Source of the DNA: Thaumasiovibrio occultus
GTDB taxonomy: Bacteria > Pseudomonadota > Gammaproteobacteria > Enterobacterales > Vibrionaceae
NCBI GenBank assembly: GCA_019703815.1
Contig: AP023053.1
Coordinates: 296,995-360,994 of the forward strand
Length of the DNA stretch: 64,000 bases
Direction: 5' to 3'
Part shown: positions 42,847 to 51,408 of the stretch, one piece after another
Position numbering within the stretch: the stretch's first letter is position 1
Layout: the number at the start of each line of letters is the position of its first letter
The notes under the pieces: model-generated
Database searches by the model: none
Told to the model about the DNA's origin: nothing
The model's input: the letters and a program-made list of their open reading frames with translations, nothing else
Translations under genes and position numbers: made by a program

Positions 42847-42960
42847 TTGCCGAGACTCTTCAAGATAGGCGAGAGTTTTCAACATAGCCAGAGCCTTCAG
42901 CGTCGGCGATAGTCTTTAACCTAACCGAAAGTCTTTAACGTTGCCGATCGTCCAATAAGC
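42847..42960. repeat. 19-bp imperfect tandem repeats
   Basis: Five to six degenerate units of about 19 bases: TTGCCGAGACTCTTCAAGA, TAGGCGAGAGTTTTCAACA, TAGCCAGAGCCTTCAGCG, TCGGCGATAGTCTTTAACC, TAACCGAAAGTCTTTAACG and TTGCCGATCGTC. They run into the last codons of the Nudix gene, and the preceding 270 bases back to 42572 hold nothing recognisable. Confidence 0.65.
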
Positions 42961-43441
42961 GTTGGATGGCTTGCTGCATCGACGAAAAGGCAAAATTGAC
43001 GGCGCTGAGCTCCGCCAACGGCACCCAGATAATATCTGCGACATCATCATCGGCTTGAAGGGGCGGCTTTTGGGCCAACTCGACCAAGAAAAACGCATCC
43101 GAGGTGTAATAAGTCACATTGTTGTAGGGATAGATATTGGGATAAGAGCAAAAATATTGCAGCGCGTTGGGGTCGAGTTCGAGGTTTAATTCTTCTTTTA
43201 GTTCACGGCATAAACCACGCTCAAGGGACTCTTGTGGATCGGAAAAACCGCCCGGTAAATCCCATAGCCCTTTGCCCGGTTCACGGCCTCGGATCGCTAC
43301 CAAGAGTTCATCATTGCATACCATCATCGCGGCGGTTGCGGCGGCAACGTTTTGATAAAACTCGAATTGGCACGAGTCGCAACTGAAGCGCTTGGTACAG
43401 CGTGCGGCAAATTGATGATCGCCACATCGGGGACAGAACAT
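42935..43441 (-). CDS. Nudix hydrolase with N-terminal zinc ribbon
   Basis: A 168-residue pyrophosphohydrolase. Residues 1-25 form a CxxC-x15-CxxC zinc ribbon (MFCPRCGDHQF, FSCDSCQFEF) as in NudC/NADH pyrophosphatases. The Nudix box is GGFSDPQESLERGLCRELKEE with the expected Gly, Glu and REUxEE residues. The substrate may be NADH, a nucleoside diphosphate sugar or ADP-ribose. It stands alone, and its 3' end lies in the 19-bp tandem repeats. Confidence 0.88.
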   Translation of the reverse strand: MFCPRCGDHQFAARCTKRFSCDSCQFEFYQNVAAATAAMMVCNDELLVAIRGREPGKGLWDLPGGFSDPQESLERGLCRELKEELNLELDPNALQYFCSYPNIYPYNNVTYYTSDAFFLVELAQKPPLQADDDVADIIWVPLAELSAVNFAFSSMQQAIQRLLDDRQR

Positions 43442-43607
43442 AGGCTTTCCTTATTCAAATATTTGTCAGACACCGGTGTCAAACAAGCTTAACCTAGATT
43501 AAACTGGAGCCGGACGACATTTTTGCATACATATGACTGAAAATAAGGTGTCATCCCGATATGATTAATTAATATCATGTTGATTTGCATATATTAGGTG
43601 AAGGAAT

Positions 43608-44117
43608 ATGAAAATGAAAAAGGCGCTATTGGCCGCGGCATTACTAGCAGTTAGTGCACCCTCTCTTGCTCTTACCGGTTTAACTGTTGGTGCCAATGGT
43701 GGCGTGACTCGCCTAAGCGGCAATGGCAGCAATGAGTACGGCCACGAAGTGGGCATTCATGCAAGCTACAGTGTTGCGCCATTTCTGAGCGTAAGCGGTG
43801 GCTACACGGCGGGTGAAGGTAAGGTTGCAACCAGCCTAAACCAAACTAAGACTACCGTCGATTACACTACGATCCCAGTTGAATTGCGTGCAGACATTCC
43901 ATTGCTGATCGGTGATGTATACGCGAAAGCGGGTGCAAACTACTACGACGTAAACCATAACTCGACCATCAATGACAGTGGTTGGGGCTTTAGCGGTGGT
44001 GCTGGCTTCGTGCTGACGTTCCTGCCAGTGCTAGAAATGACACTGGGTTACGAGTACCGCGAAATGGGTGAGCTGACGACAGATTCAGTGATCCTAAGCA
44101 TTGGCGCGGATCTGTAA
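43608..44117 (+). CDS. outer-membrane beta-barrel protein, YfaZ-like
   Basis: The N-terminus KKALLAAALLAVSAPSLALT is a signal peptide. The mature 148 residues show alternating aromatic and polar strands (TGLTVGANGGVTRLSG, GHEVGIHASYSVAPFLSVSG, GWGFSGGAGFVLTFLPVLEM) and end TTDSVILSIGADL, a typical C-terminal barrel strand. This fits the YfaZ or Ail/OmpX-sized eight-stranded porin-like proteins. It is monocistronic, with AAGGAA before the ATG and a terminator after it. Confidence 0.82.
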   Translation: MKMKKALLAAALLAVSAPSLALTGLTVGANGGVTRLSGNGSNEYGHEVGIHASYSVAPFLSVSGGYTAGEGKVATSLNQTKTTVDYTTIPVELRADIPLLIGDVYAKAGANYYDVNHNSTINDSGWGFSGGAGFVLTFLPVLEMTLGYEYREMGELTTDSVILSIGADL

Positions 44118-44137
44118 TCGCCCAGAGTGACACACCT

Positions 44138-44168
44138 TGTGACTGGCTTCATGCCGGTCACATTTCTT
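44138..44168 (+). terminator. terminator after the beta-barrel gene
   Basis: TGTGACTGGC and GCCGGTCACA form a 10-bp stem with one mismatch and a TTCAT loop, followed by TTTCTTT. Confidence 0.75.
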
Positions 44169-44257
44169 TACGAATGTATATACATTTTCTTCCCGCATAA
44201 TTACAGCCCTATCATTTTGCGTTATACTCGCGCCGTAAATTGAGTGAGTCTGCAACT

Positions 44258-44716
44258 ATGACAAATAATGTGACTGAAATTGAAGTTGAGGCGCTACCGA
44301 TTGAGGTAGATTCTCTGCCAATCGAACTCTACAAGGCGTTGAAAATCGCCAATGTGGTATCGGGCGGCGGCGAGGCCAAACACGCCATCTCTGAAGGCTA
44401 TGTTGCGGTTAATGGTGAATTAGAGCAACGTAAACGCCGCAAATTGGAAGACGGTGATGTAATTGAATTCAATGGAGAGTTTTTCTTTATTGATTTCCAG
44501 CCTCAGGTCGATTTTACCCCAGATTTTGTGCCGCCACCGAAAGAGGCGTTGTCGGTGTCATCACCGAGCAAAGCATCGGGTGACAAAGGCAAGAAATCGC
44601 ACGATAAAGCGAAAAAAGCGAACGGTAAAAAGGCCGCAAAGAAAGCGGACAAAGGCGGTGAAGGCAAGCGTGTGAATCGTGACAGTAACACGGGTCGCCG
44701 TTCCATCTCGTTCTAA
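44258..44716 (+). CDS. S4-domain RNA-binding protein, YbcJ-like
   Basis: A 152-residue protein. Residues 15-75 form an S4 fold (PIELYKALKIANVVSGGGEA, SEGYVAVNGELEQRKRRKLE, DGDVIEFNG), the RNA-binding module of YbcJ. After a Pro-rich linker, the C-terminal 45 residues are almost all Lys, Ala, Asp and Ser (KSHDKAKKANGKKAAKKADK), a disordered basic tail that YbcJ lacks. It probably binds structured RNA, perhaps on ribosomes. The TTG at 44240 is a less likely start. Confidence 0.85.
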   Translation: MTNNVTEIEVEALPIEVDSLPIELYKALKIANVVSGGGEAKHAISEGYVAVNGELEQRKRRKLEDGDVIEFNGEFFFIDFQPQVDFTPDFVPPPKEALSVSSPSKASGDKGKKSHDKAKKANGKKAAKKADKGGEGKRVNRDSNTGRRSISF

Positions 44717-44791
44717 TACGCGCCTTAGCCCCAGCAGGCCATCGCGCCTCGCTAACAACCCAGTTTTGATTCCACCACAATGGGAACAGTA

Positions 44792-45064
44792 ATGTCTGAA
44801 GAAGAGATGATGACAGGGGAAACCCTGATCGAGATCGTCGAGAACCAACTCGAAGACGGTCAGCCAAAGCAAGTAAAAGAAGCCCTCATGCGTTTGATGA
44901 TGACCGGCCATAGCCGTGAAGACGCATTGGCGTTTATCGCCTCAGCATTGGCGATTGAAGTGTTTGATGTAATGAAGAACGATGCGACGTTTAACGAAAA
45001 ACGTTACGCTGAAAACTTAGCAGTGCTGCCAGCCATGCCTTGGCAAGACGAGCTAGAAGACTAA
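44792..45064 (+). CDS. conserved small acidic protein, 90 aa
   Basis: A helical protein (MSEEEMMTGETLIEIVENQL, QVKEALMRLMMTGHSREDAL, AFIASALAIEVFDVMKNDAT) with no signal, membrane or catalytic motif. GGGAA precedes the ATG at 44792; the ATG at 44780 is possible. It follows the S4 protein by 75 bases and ends at a terminator, so both may be one transcript. The family is not recognised beyond similar small bacterial proteins. Confidence 0.7.
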   Translation: MSEEEMMTGETLIEIVENQLEDGQPKQVKEALMRLMMTGHSREDALAFIASALAIEVFDVMKNDATFNEKRYAENLAVLPAMPWQDELED

Positions 45065-45456
45065 GTTGTTTGGGGTACGCTTTGAAATAAGAGTTTGATA
45101 CCGCGAGCATCTTATCCATTAAGCCTGACCTTTTGGTTGGGCTTTTTATTGCGCTTTTTCTGAGTTTTGCTGAGCTTCCTGCTGTGTGCCGCTCGGCGTC
45201 AGCTCTTCGCTCTGTTCGATATCTTAAAATCTCCGCTTTCTCTTTCTACGTTTTGTTCACAGTCCCTCGCTTACCTTTAGGCTATCAGCTGCGATTAACC
45301 GTCAGAGCCCGCAGTGGATACGCATTACATCACATGACTTTCTTACGCGCTTCATCATGGCGTAAAAAAGCGGAAAGTAAGATCAATGCGAATCCAGCCG
45401 CGACTCACGAATGGCGAGTGACTTTGCAGCGTATTATCGAATTGAGGAGTTTTGGT
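45065..45456 (+). other. long leader before the glycosyltransferase gene
   Basis: About 390 bases with no supported gene. It contains the terminator at 45121-45149 and then about 300 bases of untranslated leader; an in-frame extension of the glycosyltransferase frame to 45133 has no ribosome binding site and poor protein character. No known riboswitch was recognised. Confidence 0.45.
45121..45149 (+). terminator. Rho-independent terminator
   Basis: AAGCCTGACC and GGTTGGGCTT form an interrupted stem with a TTTT loop and a following TTTTTATT, 56 bases beyond the acidic protein stop. Confidence 0.75.
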
Positions 45457-46185
45457 ATGTCTAAACTGAGTGTTGTGGTGATCACCCTAAACGAAGAGCA
45501 AAACATTGGTCGTCTGTTGGATGACTTGTCGGCGCAGACCTTCCGTGATTTTGAAGTGATTTTGGTCGACTCGAATAGCGAAGACCGTACCTGTGAGATC
45601 GCCGCAAGCTACCATGACAAATTGCCGGCATTGCGCATTGAGGTGATGGAAACGCGTGGCGTCAGTTTAGGCCGCAACACGGGAGCAAACCTTGCTCAAA
45701 ATGAGCGTTTGCTGTTCTTGGATGCGGATGTGCGCCTAGAGAGTAACTTCTTAGCACGCGCGATAACCAAGCTAGAGCATTCTGGCCTTGATGTAGCTGG
45801 CGTTTATATGGGGGCGCAAGATCTGCCGCTCGCCTATCGCTTAGGGTATGGCTTGTTTAATGCTGGGCTTTTCTTAACCCAGTTTGGTTTCCCCACGGCT
45901 GTTGGGGCGTGCATTTTCTCAACCCGAACCATTCATCAGCGTTTGGGCGGTTTTGATGAAGCGATTGTGCTGTGTGAAGACTGCGACTACGTCAAACGTG
46001 CCGCGAAGACTTGGCGTTTTCGCTTTATTCCGATGATGTTCCAGTTTGATCCGCGTCGCCTACAGCAAGATGGCTTTTTTACCATGGGCTTTACCTACTT
46101 GAAGGCGAACGTGCGTCGCTTCTTCTTCGGCGAAATGCGCAACAATGAAATGGAGTACAAATTCGGTCATTACGAGTCGAAGTAA
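45457..46185 (+). CDS. glycosyltransferase family 2
   Basis: A 242-residue inverting glycosyltransferase (GT-A fold). SVVVITLNEEQNIGRLLDDL starts the Rossmann part, DADVR at about residue 88 is the metal-binding DxD, and GGFDEAIVLCEDCDYVKRA the ED catalytic region. GAGGAG lies before the ATG at 45457. The next gene starts within its stop codon (TAATG), so they are translationally coupled. It probably transfers a sugar to a lipid-linked acceptor at the cytoplasmic face; donor unknown. Confidence 0.9.
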   Translation: MSKLSVVVITLNEEQNIGRLLDDLSAQTFRDFEVILVDSNSEDRTCEIAASYHDKLPALRIEVMETRGVSLGRNTGANLAQNERLLFLDADVRLESNFLARAITKLEHSGLDVAGVYMGAQDLPLAYRLGYGLFNAGLFLTQFGFPTAVGACIFSTRTIHQRLGGFDEAIVLCEDCDYVKRAAKTWRFRFIPMMFQFDPRRLQQDGFFTMGFTYLKANVRRFFFGEMRNNEMEYKFGHYESK

Positions 46186-47474
46186 TGGAAACCTTGGTAC
46201 TGTTTTGGGGCTCACTGTTTGATACCTTGATTGGTTCAAACATCTTTGTCTTTGGTGAGCCTTTCTTGTTAGCCGCAGGTGCCGCGCTCTATTCGGGTAA
46301 AGTTATCGGCGTTATCGCGGTTATGTTGGGCGGTTGGTGCGGCGATCAAGGCAGCTATTGGATTGGGCGTCGTTGGGGTAAACCACTGCGCCGCTTTCTG
46401 TTTCGCCGTTATCAGCGCACTCGCCGGCCAATTGCGAGAGCGCATCATCTGCTGCAACGTCGTACTCGGTTTATTTTGATCTTTGCCCGTGTCATGGGGC
46501 CAGTCGCGTGGGTCGTACCCTTTCTTGCTGGCGCGCAAGGGGTACGTTGGTCGACCTTCACCCTGTATGGCGCCATCGGCCTTTGCTTAGGTATTGGCCA
46601 GTTTGTGCTCTGGGGCTACCTTGGTGCGGCGGGTTTGTCACAGCTAGGTTGGTGGCAGCCATTAGCACTGTTTTTTGATGAACACGCCAATCTTCTGATC
46701 AGCTTGTTGATTGTGCTTGTGTTGTGGGTATTGATTTGGCGCTCGGCGATGGCATTTCGCAAAACCTTGTGTGCGGCGGTACTTTTGCTGGCTTTAGGGG
46801 CGGTGAACTATGTGCACTTTTTTATTGAGAACGAGCAGGGCAAGCCGATCCCGACCGCAGAAGGACGTTCTACCACGCTAGAGCAAGTGGAGTGGACCAC
46901 GTATCCGGGCGAAGCGAGCGTTTATCCGGCGCAACCGATCAACGTGGTGTTGATTGGCTCTTCACCAGAGACGTTAATGTCCGCGTTGGGCTGGATTAAA
47001 AACTACACCTTTTCGCGTGATGATTTTGATCTGGATGAATACGTTACTATGCTGCGGGTAAAGCAACCGCCAGTGTCGGACTTGTTCTGGCAAGGGGAAG
47101 CGCAGTGGCAGGCGTGGCAATTACCGGGCTCGCTGGTCGCACGCAGCCATATTCGTTGGTGGTACGCAGGGGTGAGCGAGAAAAGCGGCTTACCGGTTTG
47201 GCTTGGCGCGTTAAGCTATGATGATGGCTTAAAAACCGCCCATTATCGCGGGATCATCACGTTGCTTCATCGCATCGCCAAAGATGTCGATAGTGAGCGC
47301 GAGCGAATGGCCACCGCGATTCAAAACGCCTTACCTTCATGGTCAGCGGTCACTTTACCTGCACAGCAAGCCCACGAAGCGAACGACTACTACACCGATG
47401 GCAACGTGTTGGTGGTGGGAAAGCCCACCGTTGTCGGATCCACGACGCCCAATTGGCTCACCCAACTATTTTAG
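46185..47474 (+). CDS. DedA-like membrane protein fused to an LssY C-terminal domain
   Basis: A 429-residue inner-membrane protein. Residues 1-200 carry the DedA/SNARE-associated pattern (EPFLLAAGAALYSGKVIG, GGWCGDQGSYWIGRRWGK, FARVMGPVAWVVPFLAGAQG), a family of lipid-carrier flippases that recycle undecaprenyl phosphate and phosphatidylethanolamine. After a helix at 215-235, the C-terminal 200 residues resemble the LssY C-terminal domain (RSHIRWWYAGVSEKSGLPVW). With the coupled glycosyltransferase, this suggests handling of a glycosylated lipid across the inner membrane. Confidence 0.82.
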   Translation: METLVLFWGSLFDTLIGSNIFVFGEPFLLAAGAALYSGKVIGVIAVMLGGWCGDQGSYWIGRRWGKPLRRFLFRRYQRTRRPIARAHHLLQRRTRFILIFARVMGPVAWVVPFLAGAQGVRWSTFTLYGAIGLCLGIGQFVLWGYLGAAGLSQLGWWQPLALFFDEHANLLISLLIVLVLWVLIWRSAMAFRKTLCAAVLLLALGAVNYVHFFIENEQGKPIPTAEGRSTTLEQVEWTTYPGEASVYPAQPINVVLIGSSPETLMSALGWIKNYTFSRDDFDLDEYVTMLRVKQPPVSDLFWQGEAQWQAWQLPGSLVARSHIRWWYAGVSEKSGLPVWLGALSYDDGLKTAHYRGIITLLHRIAKDVDSERERMATAIQNALPSWSAVTLPAQQAHEANDYYTDGNVLVVGKPTVVGSTTPNWLTQLF

Positions 47475-47487
47475 ATGAAGAGGTAAT

Positions 47488-47524
47488 GACGTTACGACAT
47501 TGAGTAACGTCGTCCCTTTTTAGT
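47488..47524 (+). terminator. Rho-independent terminator
   Basis: GACGTTAC and GTAACGTC form an 8-bp stem with an 8-base loop, followed by GTCCCTTTTTAG, 14 bases after the DedA-LssY stop. Confidence 0.8.
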
Positions 47525-47606
47525 ATTTGTTTTTCCATCTCTGTTATGGTGAATATTTGCTAAAGTTGATGAATGGGAACGGGAAAATAATAACGAATAG
47601 GTGCTT

Positions 47607-48062
47607 ATGGATATTGGAATCGTCGTCGCATTGGTCATTTGTTTATTAGTGGTATTTGTTATTAAGTATGTAAAAACCGATGCGAAATATAAACACGATC
47701 TTGAGCATGTTTTTGCTAACCGCCCTGCGCTGACGGGCGATGAGTTCTATCAGCATTATTTCGCTGACACCGGAGTATCACAAGACGTCGTGGTCGGTAT
47801 TCTAGAGATCCTTGAGCAGCAATTAGATATTGATCTTTCACGTTTGGCGGCCGAAGACGACTTTTCGAAAAACCTTGCCTTTCTATTTGATTTTGATTCG
47901 ATGGCCGACGTCGCCATTGTTGTGGCGCTGGAAGAGCGATTTGATATCGATATCAGCGATAAAGAAGCCGCTAGCGCAAAATCAGTCAATCAAATTGTCC
48001 GCTTAATCCACAAAAAGCAAAGCGAAAAGGCATCTCGATTCAATTCTAGCCTTGTGCATTAA
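47607..48062 (+). CDS. membrane-anchored acyl-carrier-like protein
   Basis: A 151-residue protein. MDIGIVVALVICLLVVFVIKYV is an N-terminal membrane anchor. The C-terminal 80 residues resemble an acyl carrier protein: acidic helices, the phosphopantetheine-site-like FDFDSMADVAIVVALEERFD with the Ser where ACPs have DSL, and the terminal SAKSVNQIVRLIH helix. A tethered ACP next to a glycosyltransferase and lipid flippase locus would be unusual. Modification by phosphopantetheine is likely from the motif but unproven. Confidence 0.65.
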   Translation: MDIGIVVALVICLLVVFVIKYVKTDAKYKHDLEHVFANRPALTGDEFYQHYFADTGVSQDVVVGILEILEQQLDIDLSRLAAEDDFSKNLAFLFDFDSMADVAIVVALEERFDIDISDKEAASAKSVNQIVRLIHKKQSEKASRFNSSLVH

Positions 48063-48284
48063 AATTAAGTTGGCGCACAGGTAGATGTTGCAATTTCGAT
48101 GCTATTTTTCGTTAGGAATGCGGTGATTAGTCGCTTTTGCGAGCATATCTTGAATCCCCCTTCAGTATTCTTGGAGTCATTACGCAAAAAACGCGTCGGC
48201 TTGGCGATTTGAATGCCCTTGCCACTAGTGGGGGCTTACCATGAGGTGATAGTAAATCCGTAAACCAGCCACAGTGACGCCATC

Positions 48285-48887
48285 ATGAAAATACTGCACA
48301 GCCTATCCCTTCTTATCTTTTTTTCCGTTAATGCCTTTGCCTTGAATTACGAGCCGATTGAGCAAGATCTTCTCGACTTGCCAGAGCATAACGCAGACTG
48401 TCGGGACATCCATCAAATAGATGAAGGGTATGCACTAGCGATGTGTCAGTACGATGAGTTGGATACCAGCGACAACTACGGTTGGCGCTTAACCGTGTTC
48501 GAATATCACCAAGACCAGTGGCAAGTTGCGTCCGTGAGTAAGGGTTATTATGACGCTTATTCAGTTACCTTGAATTTCTTCGCTGCTGCTGAGGGTAATA
48601 CGTTGATCTTCGCCGAATCAGCAGCGGAATATTCGTGGGGTTTTTCCGTCTTCGAGTGGAGTGATAACCAACCTCTCCGTCTTGGGTCTATCGATGAATG
48701 TGCGAACAATTTAGACAGCAGTTCGCTGTTGCCATATCTTGATATTCAGCGTCACGACACGCTTGAAATTAGTTTTACCACCGAAGCGTATTACGAAGAT
48801 GTCGAGGGGTCAGAAATCTTGCCTGCGGGTAGCGTGAAATATGTCCTTGAAAACGGCAAGTTAGTCAGACATCGCGTGGCGATCTGA
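48285..48887 (+). CDS. secreted hypothetical protein, 200 aa
   Basis: MKILHSLSLLIFFSVNAFA is a signal peptide. The mature 180 residues are acidic and rich in Tyr and Trp with regular beta strands (GWRLTVFEYHQDQWQVASVS, GNTLIFAESAAEYSWGFSVF), perhaps a beta-propeller blade-like or lipocalin-like fold. Two cysteines in DCRDIHQ and AMCQYDE may form a disulfide. No family recognised. It precedes another hypothetical gene by 35 bases. Confidence 0.7.
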   Translation: MKILHSLSLLIFFSVNAFALNYEPIEQDLLDLPEHNADCRDIHQIDEGYALAMCQYDELDTSDNYGWRLTVFEYHQDQWQVASVSKGYYDAYSVTLNFFAAAEGNTLIFAESAAEYSWGFSVFEWSDNQPLRLGSIDECANNLDSSSLLPYLDIQRHDTLEISFTTEAYYEDVEGSEILPAGSVKYVLENGKLVRHRVAI

Positions 48888-48922
48888 TCGTAAAACCGAG
48901 TATAAGCGCAGGAGCATGCGGC

Positions 48923-49273
48923 ATGGACAATGTAGTTAAGTTCAAAGGCGGCAGGACGTACGAAGAGTACCGAGAAGTGGTTAAGCGCAATCGCGGCCCT
49001 TATTTTGATGCAGTGCTCGCTGGCGGGCAGAAAGTGGAAGTGCAGAAAAAGCCGGGTGGCGTGGTGATTGTTAGCGCGTTTGGCGGCTTTTTATCGTGTT
49101 TCGTCAACGCCCGTATTTGCCGTATAACGAGTAATCAGGCCATCTCTATCTCAAGTGGCCCTAACTCTGTATGCTTGATCTTGGAATCACAGCAACAAGC
49201 GATTGAGTTGGCGAAATATCTTGGCCTCGACCCGTCAGCGGACCATGCGAAGCTGCTTGTTGATATTAAGTAG
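48923..49273 (+). CDS. hypothetical protein, 116 aa
   Basis: The product starts MDNVVKFKGGRTYEEYREVV. It is basic at the N-terminus with a Gly/Val-rich hydrophobic centre (GGVVIVSAFGGFLSCFVNAR) and a helical end (QQAIELAKYLGLDPSADHAK). The centre is too short and too charged nearby for a confident membrane helix. It sits 35 bases after the secreted-protein gene and may share its transcript. Family unknown. Confidence 0.6.
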   Translation: MDNVVKFKGGRTYEEYREVVKRNRGPYFDAVLAGGQKVEVQKKPGGVVIVSAFGGFLSCFVNARICRITSNQAISISSGPNSVCLILESQQQAIELAKYLGLDPSADHAKLLVDIK

Positions 49274-49326
49274 GCCAATAATGTAAACGCCGTATCAGTG
49301 GCCAAGCGCAACGTTTTATCGCGATA

Positions 49327-49761
49327 CTACAATGTTATCGCGTCGGTTAGCTCGGCCATTTTTGCTTTGCATACGGCGATATCACGACTAAGAATGACGC
49401 TGCTATAGCGATCGCCGGAATAGGTGTTCAAGCTAATATGGCAGCTGCGCGTTTTGGATTTCGCGCCATAGGTGATTTTGTCGATATTGGTGATCGCAAT
49501 ATCTTTATTGAGCACCGGCCAAATGTAATGTAAATAGATCCGCTCGTTTCTGACTTCCAACTGATAAAATTTATTGGCGGCAGAGTAGCTTAATGCAGAA
49601 AAGAACAGCCCCAGAACGAGTGTTTTTATCCCCGCGCTGTAGACGCTGTCTTTACTTGCAAGCCTTGCGATAAACAGAAATAAACAGGCAATAGATCCGA
49701 AAAGTAGATACCCGCTTAATGTAAATTCAGCAGACTCAGGTGAGACGTTGAGTAATTCCAT
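49327..49761 (-). CDS. membrane protein of unknown function, 144 aa
   Basis: Three hydrophobic segments in the first 70 residues (LSGYLLFGSIACLFLFIARL, AGIKTLVLGLFFSALSY) are followed by a cytoplasmic-looking beta region (VRNERIYLHYIWPVLNKDIA, ISLNTYSGDRYSSVILSRDI), the layout of small PH-domain-like membrane proteins. Only 50 bases separate its 3' end from the convergent gene before it. About 250 bases of AT-rich DNA lie between its start and the fumC terminator. Confidence 0.65.
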   Translation of the reverse strand: MELLNVSPESAEFTLSGYLLFGSIACLFLFIARLASKDSVYSAGIKTLVLGLFFSALSYSAANKFYQLEVRNERIYLHYIWPVLNKDIAITNIDKITYGAKSKTRSCHISLNTYSGDRYSSVILSRDIAVCKAKMAELTDAITL

Positions 49762-49974
49762 AGCTGTTAATTTGTCTAATATTTATTCGATGACGTTCAG
49801 CCTATCAAAATAAATATCCACCTACAAAAATAAATGAAAGATGAACAATCGAGTCGTCATGAAGTGAAGAGGACAAGTGTGGCCAATTCGTTTTCTTGAC
49901 GTTTATAGGGAAAATCAAGTGAGTAGCGAGCGGAAAAATAATGAAAGGAAAACGCTCGTCTTATTTGATAAAAA

Positions 49975-50000
49975 ACGGACGCCGAAGCGTCCGTAAAAAC
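49975..50000 (-). terminator. strong terminator of the fumC operon
   Basis: On the minus strand ACGGACGC and GCGTCCGT flank a TTCG loop, the very stable UUCG tetraloop type, and TTTTTT follows. It lies 15 bases beyond the fumC stop. Confidence 0.9.
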
Positions 50001-50014
50001 GTATTTTTTATCGA

Positions 50015-51397
50015 TTACTGCGCTATGCCGCCTTGCGTTAGCTTGGCTGGATCGAGTAGTTTTTCTAACTCTGCACGGCTCAGATCGGTTTCTTCTTCCG
50101 CGACATCAATAATGGCGCGCTGCTCTTTGTAAGCTTTCTTCGCGATGTCTGCAGCTTTAAGGTAGCCAATCACCGGATTAAGCGCAGTCACCAATATCGG
50201 ATTCTTCGCCAGTGCAATTTGCAAATTGTCTTCACGCACCGTGAATGTGGCGATGGCTTTGTCGGCTAATTGTGTTGATGCATTCGCTAGTAGTTCAATG
50301 CTCTGAATAATATTGAGCGCGATCACTGGCAGCATGACGTTGAGCTGGAAGTTACCCGATTGGCCAGCGAGTGTAATGGTGGTGTCGTTGCCGATCACCT
50401 GTGCAGCAACCATCGCGGCCGCTTCAGGGAGCACCGGATTCACTTTCCCCGGCATGATCGACGAGCCAGGCTGCAAAGCTTGCAGCTCAATTTCGCCGAG
50501 TCCCGCCAACGGCCCTGAATTCATCCAGCGCAGATCGTTGGAAATCTTCATGATAGCAACGGCACTGGTCTTAAGTTGGCCTGATAAGCTGACAATCGCA
50601 TCTTGGCTCGACATGTTGTAGAAAAAATTGTCACTGGGTTGGAAAGTAGCACCGGTGGAGGCGGAAATATATTTGGCGAACAAGGAAGAAAACTCAGGAA
50701 CAGCATTGATCCCGGTACCCACCGCAGTACCACCTTGCGCTAGGGCTTGAACGCGTGGTAGCGTTTGTTCAATCCCGGCAATTGCGCTATCAATTTGGAA
50801 TTTCCAGCCACGTAATTCTTGCGCCAGTGTCACTGGCATGGCATCCATTAAGTGAGTGCGGCCGGTTTTCACAATGTGCTCAACGGATTGCGCCTTGCTC
50901 TCGGTTTGCTCGCTGAGGTATTTCAGCGCTGGCAACAAATGATTATCGGCGGCCAAGGCGGTACTGACAGCAATGGCGGTCGGGACGACATCGTTACTGC
51001 TTTGTCCCATGTTAACGTGATCATTGGGGTTGACGGCTTTGCCTAACTTGGTGGTCGCCAGCGTGGCAATAACTTCATTGGCGTTCATGTTAGAGCTGGT
51101 CCCAGAGCCGGTTTGAAACACATCGACAGGGAATTGGTCGAGATGTTGTCCGTCGATGATCTCTTGGCAGGCGGCGGCAATCGCCTCGGCAACATCGTGC
51201 TCTAGCAAATCGAGTTCGGCATTGGCTTTGGCGGCCGCTTGCTTGATGTAGGCAAGCGCTTGGATAAATTGTGCGGGCATAGTGATGCCGCTGATCGGGA
51301 AATTGTCGACGGCACGCTGAGTTTGCGCTTGATAGAGCGCCGTTTCAGGGACTTGCACATCACCCATGCTGTCTTTTTCGGTACGGTACGTGGTCAT
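50015..51397 (-). CDS. fumC: class II fumarate hydratase
   Basis: A 460-residue iron-free fumarase that hydrates fumarate to malate in the TCA cycle. The superfamily signature GSSIMPGKVNPVLPEA carries the catalytic Ser on its mobile loop, TGRTHLMDAMPVTLAQELRG the acid-base His, and GSGTSSNMNANEV the substrate-binding Thr/Ser/Asn. It lies 11 bases after a small gene whose promoter has a Fur box. Iron-free FumC replaces iron-sulfur fumarases when iron is short, which fits that control. Confidence 0.95.
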   Translation of the reverse strand: MTTYRTEKDSMGDVQVPETALYQAQTQRAVDNFPISGITMPAQFIQALAYIKQAAAKANAELDLLEHDVAEAIAAACQEIIDGQHLDQFPVDVFQTGSGTSSNMNANEVIATLATTKLGKAVNPNDHVNMGQSSNDVVPTAIAVSTALAADNHLLPALKYLSEQTESKAQSVEHIVKTGRTHLMDAMPVTLAQELRGWKFQIDSAIAGIEQTLPRVQALAQGGTAVGTGINAVPEFSSLFAKYISASTGATFQPSDNFFYNMSSQDAIVSLSGQLKTSAVAIMKISNDLRWMNSGPLAGLGEIELQALQPGSSIMPGKVNPVLPEAAAMVAAQVIGNDTTITLAGQSGNFQLNVMLPVIALNIIQSIELLANASTQLADKAIATFTVREDNLQIALAKNPILVTALNPVIGYLKAADIAKKAYKEQRAIIDVAEEETDLSRAELEKLLDPAKLTQGGIAQ

Positions 51398-51408
51398 TCG
51401 GTCTGTCC

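Noticed and set aside
42847-42960. CRISPR-like array
   Set aside because: The 19-bp units are directly tandem and degenerate, with no spacers and no cas genes.
45133-45456. Long N-terminal extension of the glycosyltransferase
   Set aside because: The true family N-terminus begins at 45457 with a good ribosome binding site; the extension has poor protein character.
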